DNA of 64,000 bases, from assembly GCA_963666765.1 (NCBI GenBank), contig OY762933.1, forward strand, positions 1,798,001 through 1,862,000. The letters are read 5' to 3'. This DNA is from Foliamicus sp963666765 (GTDB lineage: Bacteria; Pseudomonadota; Gammaproteobacteria; Steroidobacterales; Foliamicaceae). Under the pieces are notes generated by a model. That model was not told where the DNA came from and made no database searches. It worked only from the letters and a program-made list of their open reading frames with translations. Positions 51,343 to 60,264 of this stretch are shown in pieces (within the stretch, counting starts at the first letter, position 1; each line of letters begins with the position of its first letter). The translations under genes were made by a program, and so were the position numbers.

Positions 51343-52035
51343 CTAGAGCGACTCGACCAGTTCGGTCAGGCTGGACACGCGTAGGTCCGGCTCGGTTGCG
51401 CCTTGAGGAGGCCGCGCCGCGCCGGAGGCCGCACCGGCATAGCGGTCCACCCAGGCGGTGCGGATCCCCAGCGCGCCGGCCGGCTCTATGTCGTGATAAA
51501 GGCTTTGCGCGGCGTGCAGCAGTTCCGTCCGGGCGATGCCCATTTCCGAGAGCCTGGCCAGCAGGAATCGGAAGTTGCCTGCATCGGGCTTGTACGAGCC
51601 GATCTCCTCGGCGGTGCATATCAGGTCGAAGCGAATCCCCAGGGCCCGTTCGCTCGCCGCGAAGGATTCCTTGTCGACGTTCGAAAGCACCGCAAGCCGA
51701 TAGCGCTTCTGCAACTCGGCCAGCGCCTTCGACGAATCGGGAAACGGCGGCCATCGGCGAATCGAACGGGCGAATTCGCCGGCATCCGCATCGCTCACCG
51801 GCAAGGCGAACTTGCGCCCTATCCCTTGCGCTACCCTGCCCAACACTTCGGGATAGGCCATTCCCGGATGGGCGGACTGCACCAGGGGCTCGACTTCGGA
51901 GAACGCCGCCAGCAATTCCGCGCGTTCCAGCCCTGCTCCCCGGCGCTGCGACCAATCCGACAATGCTTCGGCAATACCGGTTTCCCAGTCGATCAGCGTT
52001 CCGTAACAGTCAAAGCTGATGGCCTTGATTCCCAT
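51343..52035 (-). CDS. HAD hydrolase, haloacid dehalogenase type II-like
   Basis: 230 aa from ATG 52035, just before ISFDCYGTLIDW. HAD motifs: I DCYGTLID (Asp nucleophile), II SNVDKESF, III Lys in IGSYKPDAGNFRF, IV ESVAQSLYHDI-like AAQSLYHDIEPA. This combination is that of (S)-2-haloacid dehalogenases, but activity on phosphate esters is also possible. First gene of a run with the MATE and TRAP genes (39-nt gap). Confidence 0.9.
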   Translation of the reverse strand: MGIKAISFDCYGTLIDWETGIAEALSDWSQRRGAGLERAELLAAFSEVEPLVQSAHPGMAYPEVLGRVAQGIGRKFALPVSDADAGEFARSIRRWPPFPDSSKALAELQKRYRLAVLSNVDKESFAASERALGIRFDLICTAEEIGSYKPDAGNFRFLLARLSEMGIARTELLHAAQSLYHDIEPAGALGIRTAWVDRYAGAASGAARPPQGATEPDLRVSSLTELVESL

Positions 52036-52093
52036 GATCTCCTCCCGCGGGCAGGCGCGCATTGTAGAGCCGGCAGCCGAACGCAAACCACCG

Positions 52094-52104
52094 TGCGTAG
52101 AATG
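52094..52104 (+). promoter_or_regulatory. candidate -10 region for flavoprotein C
   Basis: TGCGTAGAATG is found here and again at 53728-53738, in each case with TAGAAT ending 29-30 nt upstream of the ATG of a paralogous flavoprotein gene. It survived or was duplicated with the genes. A -35 is not evident. Confidence 0.4.
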
Positions 52105-52132
52105 GCATTCTCGTTTGGGAGGGGTTGTTCAA

Positions 52133-53674
52133 ATGCGCAACAAGTCATTCGATTTCCTGGCCGAAGCCGGGCAAGTGCAGGTCAGCAAACGGGAATTGCT
52201 CACGGGCGCGGGCGCGGCGGCGGCGCTGGCCCTGATGCCGCGCATCAGCCGCGCGACCAGCGAGACCTGGGACCTGATCGTGGTGGGCGCGGGGTCCGCG
52301 GGACTTCCCTGCGCGATCTTCGCGGCGCAGCAGGGCGCCCGGGTCCTGGTGGTGGATCGGGCGCACCGCCTGGGAGGAACGCTTGACCGTTCATCGGGGC
52401 AAATTGCGGCTGCCGGCACGCGGCTTCAGGCGGAGCACGAGATTGAGGATTCGCCGGAAGCGCACTTCGACGACATCATGCGCATCAGCCGCGGCAAGGT
52501 GGACCCGGAGTTGACCCGCGTGTTCGTGACCGAGGCGGCCCGGACGGTGGACTGGCTGTGCGACCGGGGTTTCACCCCTTTGCCCAACCACCCGGTGACC
52601 ACCGGCGGCCATGAACCCTACCGGGTGCGGCGCTACCAGTGGGCGGCGGAGAGCGGGGTGGCCATCCTGAGGGCGCTCCTGCCCGATTTTATGGATCTGG
52701 CGCGCAAGGGCTCGATCGAATTCCTGATCCGCACCGACGCAAAGGAACTCATTCAGGACGCCGAAGGCTCCGTGAAGGGCGTGATGGTGGAAGACGCCCT
52801 GGGCCGCAAGATGGACCTCAAGGCGCGCAAGGTCGCGATTACCACCGGCGGCGCAGGGGGCAATCCCGAGATGTTCGAGCGGCTGCACGGCGTTCCCATG
52901 TATGCGCGCCTGGCGTATCCGTTCAATCTCGGCGGCGGCCTGGAAATGGGCGTGGCGGCGGGCGGCGTCTTGCGGGGCGCGGAACTGTTCACGACCTTTT
53001 TCGGCATGGTGCTGAACGATTTCAACGTGCCCAGCACCCCCGCCGGAGTACCGGTCAACAGCTACCCGGAACGGCGCATGCCCTGGGAGGTCTACGTGAA
53101 TTCCGCCGGCCGGCGCTTCGTGCGCGAAGACCATCCGAGCGTGGACGAACGCGAACATGCGCTGCTTGCGCAGAAAGATCATCGCTACTGGATGATCTTC
53201 GACCAGGAGATCATGGATACCGCACCGTCCGTGGCGCTGGGGTGGGACCGCTCACGGCTGGATCTGGCCTTCAACAAGTACCACTTCTTCTCGCGCGGCG
53301 AGACACTCGGGGAGCTGGCCTTTTGGGCGGGCATCGACGCGGAGGGCCTGGCGGCGGCCCTGGAACGCTACAACGCCGGGCAGGCAGGCAGGCGGGACCC
53401 GGATTTCGGCCGCGAGCACCTGCCCCTGCCGGTTCGCAAGCCGCCGTTTTATGCGATCCGCATGCAGGGCACGCAATTGCTTACGTTCGCGGGGCTTGAC
53501 GTCAATTCGCAGCTCGAAGTTCTGAATCAGGACCGCGAACCCATTCCCAATCTCTACGCCGCCGGGGAAGTGCTTGGGGCCGGAGCGACTACCGGTTTCG
53601 GCATCGTCAACGGCATGATGCTGACTCCCGCTCTTATATTTGGACGAATGATCGGGGAACGCGTGTTTGCCTGA
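52133..53674 (+). CDS. exported FAD-dependent oxidoreductase C (fumarate reductase/ketosteroid dehydrogenase-like)
   Basis: 513 aa from ATG 52133, with GGGAGGGG upstream. The N-terminus carries a Tat-like signal with Lys-Arg (SKRELLTGAGAAAALALMP). FAD_binding_2 features: WDLIVVGAGSAGLPCAIFAAQQG, HRLGGTLDRSSGQ, a middle block GGGLEMGVAAGG, and the C-terminal NLYAAGEVLGAGATTGFGIVNG. Family members include 3-ketosteroid dehydrogenases and soluble fumarate reductases. It is a tandem paralogue of the next gene. No specific substrate can be assigned. Confidence 0.87.
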   Translation: MRNKSFDFLAEAGQVQVSKRELLTGAGAAAALALMPRISRATSETWDLIVVGAGSAGLPCAIFAAQQGARVLVVDRAHRLGGTLDRSSGQIAAAGTRLQAEHEIEDSPEAHFDDIMRISRGKVDPELTRVFVTEAARTVDWLCDRGFTPLPNHPVTTGGHEPYRVRRYQWAAESGVAILRALLPDFMDLARKGSIEFLIRTDAKELIQDAEGSVKGVMVEDALGRKMDLKARKVAITTGGAGGNPEMFERLHGVPMYARLAYPFNLGGGLEMGVAAGGVLRGAELFTTFFGMVLNDFNVPSTPAGVPVNSYPERRMPWEVYVNSAGRRFVREDHPSVDEREHALLAQKDHRYWMIFDQEIMDTAPSVALGWDRSRLDLAFNKYHFFSRGETLGELAFWAGIDAEGLAAALERYNAGQAGRRDPDFGREHLPLPVRKPPFYAIRMQGTQLLTFAGLDVNSQLEVLNQDREPIPNLYAAGEVLGAGATTGFGIVNGMMLTPALIFGRMIGERVFA

Positions 53675-53727
53675 GAGCAGCCGATCGCCCTGCGACACGC
53701 TTAAGGGCGACCAAAACAAGGTTTGTC

Positions 53728-53738
53728 TGCGTAGAATG
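53728..53738 (+). promoter_or_regulatory. candidate -10 region for flavoprotein D
   Basis: Second occurrence of TGCGTAGAATG, 29 nt upstream of the ATG at 53766; the 91-bp gap has nothing else I recognise except a GGGGAGGG Shine-Dalgarno. Confidence 0.4.
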
Positions 53739-53765
53739 AAAGCTATAGCCGGGGAGGGCGTTGAA

Positions 53766-55307
53766 ATGCGGAACAGGACCATGAACCTTGCGGAAGACGC
53801 GCTGGAGTTGAACATCAACAAGCGCGAACTGCTTGCCGGCGCGGGCGCGGCGGCGGCGTTGGCGCTGATGCCGCAGATCAGCCGCGCGGCCAGCGAGACC
53901 TGGGACCTTATCGTGGTGGGCGGAGGCTCGGCCGGGCTTCCCTGCGCGATCTTCGCCGCTCAGCAGGGCGCACGCGTGCTGGTCGTGGACCGGGCGCACC
54001 GCCTGGGCGGCACGCTGGACCGTTCCTTCGGCCAGATGGCCGCCGCCGGGACCCGGATCCAGGCGGAGCAGGGGATAGTGGATTCGCCGGAAGCGCACTT
54101 CGACGACATCATGCGGATCAGCAAGGGAAAGGTCGATACCGGGCTTGTCGGCGTTTTCGTGAATGAGGCCGCCAAGACCCTGGATTGGCTGTACGACCAC
54201 GGCTTTACGCCGCTGGACGGGCACCCGGTCAAGTCCGGCGGTCACGAGCCTTACATGACTCGCCGATATCAGTGGGGAGAACAGAACGGTGTGTCTATTC
54301 TGAAGATCCTGCTGCCGCAAGTCTTCGACCTGGCCCGCGCAGGCTCCATCGAGTTCCTGATCCGCACCGACGCGCTGGAACTCATACAGGATGACGCGGG
54401 CGCGGTGCGGGGTGTGATGGTGCGTGACGCCATGGGACGCAAACTGGACCTCATGGGACGAAAGGTAGCGCTGACCACCGGCGGTTGCGCGGCCAACCCC
54501 AGGATGTTCGAGGAACTTCACGGCGTACCCCTCTACGCGCAACTGGCCTATCCCTACAATCTGGGCGGGGGCCTGGAGATGGGCGTTGCGGCGGGCGGCA
54601 CGCTGCGCGGCGCGGAGCTCTTCCAGACCTTCTTCGGCATGGTGCTTAACGACTTCAACGTGCCGAGCACGCCGGCGCCGATACCCATCAGCACGACCCC
54701 GGAGAACCGCATGCCCTGGGAGGTATACGTGAATGGGGCCGGTCAGCGCTTCGTGCGCGAAGACCATCCCAGTGTGGACGCGCGCGAACATGCACTGCTT
54801 GGACAGCAGGACCATCGCTACTGGATCGTCTTCGACCAGGCCATCATGGACGCGGCGCCCTCGGTAGTCATGAACTGGGACCGCGCGCGGCTGGACCTGG
54901 CTTTCGACAAGTACCACTTCTTCTCGCGGGGCGAATCACTGGCCGAACTGGCCTACTGGGCCGGAATCGACGGCGACGGACTGGCCGCATCCGTCGAGCG
55001 CTACAACGCCGCCCAGGCGGGCGGCCAGGACTCCGATTTCGGCCGCGAGCACATGCCGATGCCGGTCGGCAAGCCTCCGTACTACGCAATCCGTATGCAG
55101 GGCACGCAGCTCCTGTCCTTTGCGGGCCTGAACGTGAACCCGAGTCTGGAAGTGCTGAACGGGAATGGCGATCCCATCCCCAATCTCTACGCCGCCGGCG
55201 AAGTGCTGGGCGCGGGTGCGGTGACCGGCTTCGGCATCGTGAACGGGATGCTGTTGACGCCGGCGCTGGTATTCGGGCGCATGATCGGAGAGCGTGTTTT
55301 CGCCTGA
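53766..55307 (+). CDS. exported FAD-dependent oxidoreductase D, tandem paralogue
   Basis: 513 aa, the same length as its upstream neighbour and highly similar throughout, with only a few substitutions in the FAD blocks (VVGGGSAGLPCAIFAAQQG; SFGQMAAAGTR). The Tat-like signal NKRELLAGAGAAAALALMP is conserved. Differences cluster in the first 40 residues and in the region around GGHEPYMTRRYQWGEQ, which may alter substrate choice. Followed by a triple terminator-like repeat. Confidence 0.87.
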   Translation: MRNRTMNLAEDALELNINKRELLAGAGAAAALALMPQISRAASETWDLIVVGGGSAGLPCAIFAAQQGARVLVVDRAHRLGGTLDRSFGQMAAAGTRIQAEQGIVDSPEAHFDDIMRISKGKVDTGLVGVFVNEAAKTLDWLYDHGFTPLDGHPVKSGGHEPYMTRRYQWGEQNGVSILKILLPQVFDLARAGSIEFLIRTDALELIQDDAGAVRGVMVRDAMGRKLDLMGRKVALTTGGCAANPRMFEELHGVPLYAQLAYPYNLGGGLEMGVAAGGTLRGAELFQTFFGMVLNDFNVPSTPAPIPISTTPENRMPWEVYVNGAGQRFVREDHPSVDAREHALLGQQDHRYWIVFDQAIMDAAPSVVMNWDRARLDLAFDKYHFFSRGESLAELAYWAGIDGDGLAASVERYNAAQAGGQDSDFGREHMPMPVGKPPYYAIRMQGTQLLSFAGLNVNPSLEVLNGNGDPIPNLYAAGEVLGAGAVTGFGIVNGMLLTPALVFGRMIGERVFA

Positions 55308-55362
55308 CCGCCTGGTCAGGACGGCGCACGTGGGGCCGCTCCTGATGCGGGTGCGTACCTCA

Positions 55363-55449
55363 GGGTTGAGGGCGAAACGCCCTTTTTTCCGGGGTTGAGG
55401 GCGAAACGCCCTTTTTTCCGGGGTTGAGGGCGGGACGCCCTCTCTCCCA
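55363..55449 (+). terminator. three tandem 29-bp terminator-like repeats
   Basis: Units at 55363-55391, 55392-55420 and 55421-55449. Units 1 and 2 are identical and each contains GGGCG-AAA-CGCCC followed by TTTTTT, a compact Rho-independent terminator. Unit 3 has diverged (GGGCG-GGA-CGCCC then TCTCTCCC) and would be weak. They separate flavoprotein D from SulP on the same strand, so readthrough should be reduced. Confidence 0.8.
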
Positions 55450-55473
55450 GGCGCGGCGCCCTCCGTCCGAGGC

Positions 55474-57102
55474 ATGAAGTACGACCTGAAGACCTTTCAG
55501 GGCGACGTGTTCGGCGGCATTACCTCCGCCGTCGTCGCCCTGCCGGTGGCCCTGGCGTTCGGGATCGCCTCCGGCCTGGGGGCCGAAGCGGGGATCTACG
55601 GGGCGATTGCGGTCGGGTTCTTCGCTTCCGTGTTCGGCGGCACGCGGTCGCAGATTTCGGGGCCCACGCCGTCGATGACCGTCGCGATGGCAGTGATCAT
55701 CTCGACCCACGCGAGCAGCCTGGGCGAGGCGCTGATCATAGTGGTGCTGGCCGGGGTGATACAGGTACTGCTCGGCGTACTGCGCATCGGGCGCTTCGTC
55801 GTCTACACGCCCCATGTCGTCGTGTCCGGATTCATGTCCGGGATCGGCATCATCATCATGCTGATCCAGGTACTGCCGTTCCTCGGCGCGCCTACTTCGC
55901 CCGAAGGTCCCATGGGAGCGGTGCGGGCGCTGCCGGCCGCCAGCGCCGGGTTGAACCCAAGCGCGCTGGCCATCGCCCTCCTTGCGCTCGCCATCACGAT
56001 TTTCTGGCCACGGCGGCTGGAGCGCCTGGCGCCGGCTCCGCTGATTGCGCTGGTTGCCGGATCGATGATGGGAATTCTCTGGCTGACCGGGGCGCCCTCG
56101 ATCGGATCGATCCCCGAGGGACTGCCAGACTTCACTCTGCAACTCCCGAACGCCGACTTCCTGCTGGGCGCCCTGCAGCCGGCCATCATCCTCGCGCTGC
56201 TGGGCGCCGTGGACAGCCTGCTCACGTCGCTGGTGGCGGATTCCATGACCGGCACGCGGCACAAGCCGGACAAGGAACTGGTGGGTCAGGGCATCGGCAA
56301 CATCGTTTCGGGGCTGTTCCAGGGGATGCCGGGAGCAGGCGCCACCATCGGGACCGTCACCAATATCCGGGCGGGAGGCAGCACGCCGGTATCCGGCGTC
56401 ATACGCGCGCTGTTCCTGCTGGCCCTGCTGCTCGGGTTCGGAAAATACGTGGAGCCGATTCCGCATGCCGTGCTGGCCGGCATCCTCATGAAGATCGGCT
56501 GGGACATCGTCGACTGGCGGCTGTTGCGACGCATTCATCGCCTGCGCCGCGACCACCTGGTGGTCATGCTGATGACCCTGCTGCTGACGGTGGTGGTCGA
56601 TCTCGTCACGGCCGTCGCGATCGGCCTCATCGTTGCCGGCATGAATCATGCCCGGCAATTGAAGGGCCTGGAACTCGACAGCGTGGTTTCGGTGCCGGTG
56701 CTGGACCGGACGTTTTTCGCCGGCGAGGAAGGCATGGAGATCAGCGACCCGCTGCAGGCGCGCGTGGGGATGGTAGCCCTGCGCGGCACCCTTACGGTGG
56801 CATCTTCACGCAATCTGGTCAGCGTGATCGGCGCCGACATCAAGGACCACGAAGTCGTGATATTCGACTTTTCCGAAGCCCGGTTCCTCGACGACAGCGC
56901 CGCCATGGTAATCGAGCAGTTGCTCGACGTGGCCGGCGAAGCCGACACGAGCGTGATTGTGGTGGGGCCGTCGGGCGGGGTCGCGGAGATGATCGATGCG
57001 CTGGACGTACTGCGGGGCGTGCCCGGGGACCAGGTGGTGGGCAGGCTGGACCAGGCGCGCGGTATCGCGCGAAAACTCCTTGAGGAACAGCCCGCCTCTT
57101 AA
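55474..57102 (+). CDS. SulP-family anion transporter with STAS domain
   Basis: 542 aa. Twelve to fourteen membrane segments with FGGITSAVVALPVALAFGIASGLG and GTRSQISGPTPSMTVAMAVII, and a C-terminal STAS domain (about 440-530) with DFSEARFLDDSAAMVIEQL. The pattern fits bicarbonate or sulfate transporters of bacteria; substrate is not decidable. Starts 24 nt after the triple terminator repeat, so it must have its own promoter. Confidence 0.94.
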   Translation: MKYDLKTFQGDVFGGITSAVVALPVALAFGIASGLGAEAGIYGAIAVGFFASVFGGTRSQISGPTPSMTVAMAVIISTHASSLGEALIIVVLAGVIQVLLGVLRIGRFVVYTPHVVVSGFMSGIGIIIMLIQVLPFLGAPTSPEGPMGAVRALPAASAGLNPSALAIALLALAITIFWPRRLERLAPAPLIALVAGSMMGILWLTGAPSIGSIPEGLPDFTLQLPNADFLLGALQPAIILALLGAVDSLLTSLVADSMTGTRHKPDKELVGQGIGNIVSGLFQGMPGAGATIGTVTNIRAGGSTPVSGVIRALFLLALLLGFGKYVEPIPHAVLAGILMKIGWDIVDWRLLRRIHRLRRDHLVVMLMTLLLTVVVDLVTAVAIGLIVAGMNHARQLKGLELDSVVSVPVLDRTFFAGEEGMEISDPLQARVGMVALRGTLTVASSRNLVSVIGADIKDHEVVIFDFSEARFLDDSAAMVIEQLLDVAGEADTSVIVVGPSGGVAEMIDALDVLRGVPGDQVVGRLDQARGIARKLLEEQPAS

Positions 57103-57118
57103 GGCGCGGGTAGTCGCT

Positions 57119-59083
57119 TTACTCGGGCAGCGCGAACGCGACCAGCGCGTCGGACTGTGCCGTGCCGACGCGCGCGTTACCCCCGGCGGCGATCACGACG
57201 TATTGCCGGCCGCCGGCGCGATAGGTGATCGGCACCGTCATCCCCGGAGCGGGAAGCTTGCCGGTCCACAGTTCCTCGCCGGTCTCGATATCGAGGGCGC
57301 GCAGGTTGTGATCCAGCGTTGACGCCACGAACACGAGGCCGCCGGCCGTAGCGATCGGACCCCCCACGCTGGGCGAACCCCAGGCGAAAGCCGCCGGCAG
57401 CGTAATGCCCATGGCCCGCAAGCGGCCGAGCGGGATCTGCCAGCGCATTTCGCCGCTGTCCATGTCGATGGCGCTCAAGGTCCCCCAGGGCGGCGGCGTG
57501 CAGGGGAAGCCGGACGGCGACATCCAGACTTCGCCCTCCACCCGGTACGGAGTTCCGCGCAGGGGACGGTTCAGGTAGTCCATCGGGCCCTCGGGCCGAC
57601 CCTCGCCCGAAGGCGCGAAACGGATCCAGGTGGCCAGGTTTTCCGCCTTGATCACCAGCAGGTTGGTGGCGGGATCGTAGGCGGCGCCGCCCCAGTTGCC
57701 GCCTCCCAGCGCCGAGGGAAAGAGGATGCTGCCGCGTTGGCTGGGCGGCGTATAGAGTCCCTCGTAGCGCGACTGGTCAAACCGCTTGCGGCACCAGTTG
57801 CGGTCCAGCGCGGTAATCCCGAAGAGGCTCTCGCGGTCCAGTTCCGTGCGGGCGAAGGTGGCGATCCCCGTGGGTATGGGTTGGGTGGGCGAGGCGTTGT
57901 CCTCCGGCAGGTCGGACGGGGGCATTTCGCGCTCCTCAATGGGAAACACCGGTTCGCCGGTGGCGCGGTCAAAGACGAACAGGTGGCCGCTCTTGGTCTG
58001 CTGAATCGCAACATCGCGCAGCTCGCCGTCCTTGCGTATGGTCACGAGCAGCGCATGGCCGGGCAGATCGTAGTCGTACAGATCATGGTGGGTGGTCTGG
58101 AACGACCAGCGCGGCCTGCCGGAAGTCCCGTCGACGGCCACTACCGCGTTGACCAGCGGCATTTCCACGCGCCGCCCGCCACCGTAGTAGTCGGCCGAGG
58201 GGCTGGTGGTGGGCAAAAACACAAGGTTCAGGCCCGGGTCGGCGCTCATCGTCGTCCAGACGTTGGCCGCCCCCGTCAGCGCGCTCGCTTCCGGAGGAAT
58301 CGGATTGAACTCCCAGGCCATGTCGCCGGAGCGCACATCGAAGGCGCGCACGACGCCGTCGATCGCGTCGGCCACGCCATCGTCCGAGCCGCTGCCGGCA
58401 ACGACCAGGTCGCCCAGAATGGCCGGTGGCGACGACATGCCGCGCACCTGGCCCTCTCCGTAGCCCTCGTAGTCCCAGTGCGACACATACCCCGGATGCG
58501 CCGTGGCGGCGCCGAAATCGAGGCAGGCTTCGCCGGTGAGCGCATCGATGGCATGAATGGCGCCGGTGAAATCGCCCTTGAAGATGCGCCTGGCACAGGG
58601 CTCGGACGATTCTTCCGCCTGTTCCCAATAGGCGATGCCGCGGCAGGTACTGGGGCGGCGCTCGCCGGCGCGTTCGGCCTCGCCGCCCCTGAGCGCGGCG
58701 TGCGCGTCGTAGACCCACTCCTCCTGCCCGGTGGCCGCATCGATCGCGAACACGCGGTTAAACGGCGTGCAGAAATACACAAGACCGTTGACCATCAGCG
58801 GCACCGCTTCGTGCGAAGAGCCGACGCCCTGCGGCCCTTCGGCGTAGTCGCCGCTGTGATGTATCCAGGCCTGCTCGAGACCGCGTACGTTTTCCCGGGT
58901 TATCTCATCCAGCGGGGAATACTGGCTGCCGCCGGGGTCGCGTCCGAAATTGCGCCATTCGCCCGCAGCGTCGGAACTTTCCGGCGCCGCCTGCGCGTAG
59001 GCAGCCTGAGCCGTCGCGGCCATCAGCAGGCATGCCGCGACCCGAAGGCCCCGCAAGAGGGCGGCCCCTATTGGTGCGTTCAA
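57119..59083 (-). CDS. PQQ-dependent dehydrogenase, exported
   Basis: 654 aa. Signal peptide near residues 14-31 (LRVAACLLMAATAQAAYAQ). The eight-bladed beta-propeller of the membrane glucose dehydrogenase type: blade motifs AIDAATGQEEWVYD, AIDALTGEACLDFG, DVRSGDMAWEF, VDGTSGRPRWSFQ, IDMDSGEMRWQIP and DIETGEELWTGKLP. No haem c motif (CxxCH) and no N-terminal membrane helices, so it must donate electrons through another carrier. Start overlaps the methyltransferase stop (ATGA). The substrate could be a sugar, alcohol or aldehyde. Genes for PQQ synthesis are not in the window. Confidence 0.9.
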   Translation of the reverse strand: MNAPIGAALLRGLRVAACLLMAATAQAAYAQAAPESSDAAGEWRNFGRDPGGSQYSPLDEITRENVRGLEQAWIHHSGDYAEGPQGVGSSHEAVPLMVNGLVYFCTPFNRVFAIDAATGQEEWVYDAHAALRGGEAERAGERRPSTCRGIAYWEQAEESSEPCARRIFKGDFTGAIHAIDALTGEACLDFGAATAHPGYVSHWDYEGYGEGQVRGMSSPPAILGDLVVAGSGSDDGVADAIDGVVRAFDVRSGDMAWEFNPIPPEASALTGAANVWTTMSADPGLNLVFLPTTSPSADYYGGGRRVEMPLVNAVVAVDGTSGRPRWSFQTTHHDLYDYDLPGHALLVTIRKDGELRDVAIQQTKSGHLFVFDRATGEPVFPIEEREMPPSDLPEDNASPTQPIPTGIATFARTELDRESLFGITALDRNWCRKRFDQSRYEGLYTPPSQRGSILFPSALGGGNWGGAAYDPATNLLVIKAENLATWIRFAPSGEGRPEGPMDYLNRPLRGTPYRVEGEVWMSPSGFPCTPPPWGTLSAIDMDSGEMRWQIPLGRLRAMGITLPAAFAWGSPSVGGPIATAGGLVFVASTLDHNLRALDIETGEELWTGKLPAPGMTVPITYRAGGRQYVVIAAGGNARVGTAQSDALVAFALPE

Positions 59084-60264
59084 GCGTTGCGCGTTGCGTG
59101 AACCCGGCCGAAGAACAGCACGCCCTTCTTGGCCTCGCGCACCGTAAATCCGGCCTTCTCAATTTCGTTGGGAAAATGGATGCTCGCAAACTCGTTGCGC
59201 CACACTTCCTGGTTCCAGCGATGGTCCCACCAGCGGCGGAACTTGCGATAGCCCGTCGGTGGGTGCTCGTCGGTCGGGAAATCGAACGGCTGAAACACGC
59301 CGTTCGGACGCGTAATGCGCCGCACCTCGCTAATGATGTCCCTGGTGATACTCGCCGGGGTCTCGTGAAAGACGATGTACGAAGCGACCAGGTCGAAGAA
59401 ACCGTCCGGAAAGCCCGTCTTCTCGCCCAGCGCCTGCACGAAGTGCAACTCCCGGCCGAGTTCGACCGCGCGCATGTGCGCATAACGCACCATCGGGGCG
59501 GACACGTCCAGTCCCCACACCTCGGCATCAGGAAAACGGTCCTTCAGCGCCAGTGTCAGCTGGCCGGATCCGCAGGCCAGATCGAGAATACGCTTGACTT
59601 TGCCGTCTGCCGGAGGCTCGACCGCCGCCGCCAGTTGCGCGTGCACCTCGTCCTGGTCGTTATGACCCATGTAGAAGTGGTTGGTGCCGTAGTGATAGAT
59701 GTGACCGGCAAAGGGATCGCCCACGTATCCGCCGGGCTGGACGTGGATTTCGTGCGAAGCGTATTCCGGAACCTTGAGATCGGAGTCCAGCTTCACCGTA
59801 CCCGGTCCGGCCTTGTCGGCGGCGTCCAGCTCGGCCAGGTAGATATCGGCCTTGCCGTGGAACTCCTCCTGCAGGATCTTCCAGCTGATCAGCTGGCCGC
59901 TGATCCAGTAGCGCATGCTGGCGCCGATCACCGGGTCGCGTTCCAGGACCTCGCGCAGCGCCTCGATCGACATGTCGCTCGTGGGATCGATGCCCTCTTC
60001 CTTGAAGATGTCCTCGGCGCGAACCTGGGCGGCACGGCCGAGAGGACCGTTCGACCAGACCCTGAAGCCGGTCAGGAAGTCCTGGCGGCTCTCCAGGTCG
60101 AGGCTGGACAGGCGCTCCAGCTTGCCGATGTTGCCGCGCGGCTCAAAGTCGTACGGCGGTGAAGGCGGAGTAACCGTGGACGCGCGCGCCTTGCGCGTAG
60201 CCGCCGCGGCCGTAGCGGAAAAGGCCGCGGCCAGGCCGCCCAGAATCGTGCGTCGATTCATCAT
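59080..60264 (-). CDS. Tat-exported class I methyltransferase
   Basis: 394 aa. N-terminal twin-arginine motif (NRRTILGGLAAAFSA), so it should be exported folded. A helical region of about 190 residues precedes a SAM-dependent methyltransferase domain: motif I ILDLACGSGQLTLAL, motif II WGLDVSAPM, and IVFHETPASITRDIISEV. The helical region is shared with exported methyltransferases I cannot name. Substrate unknown. The gene overlaps both neighbours by 4 bp, so it is co-translated with the PQQ dehydrogenase. Confidence 0.85.
   Translation of the reverse strand: MMNRRTILGGLAAAFSATAAAATRKARASTVTPPSPPYDFEPRGNIGKLERLSSLDLESRQDFLTGFRVWSNGPLGRAAQVRAEDIFKEEGIDPTSDMSIEALREVLERDPVIGASMRYWISGQLISWKILQEEFHGKADIYLAELDAADKAGPGTVKLDSDLKVPEYASHEIHVQPGGYVGDPFAGHIYHYGTNHFYMGHNDQDEVHAQLAAAVEPPADGKVKRILDLACGSGQLTLALKDRFPDAEVWGLDVSAPMVRYAHMRAVELGRELHFVQALGEKTGFPDGFFDLVASYIVFHETPASITRDIISEVRRITRPNGVFQPFDFPTDEHPPTGYRKFRRWWDHRWNQEVWRNEFASIHFPNEIEKAGFTVREAKKGVLFFGRVHATRNA

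Noticed and set aside
55363..55449. CRISPR-like array or minisatellite reading for the 29-bp repeats
   Set aside because: There are no spacers between units and each unit contains a hairpin with T-run, so terminator repeats fit better.
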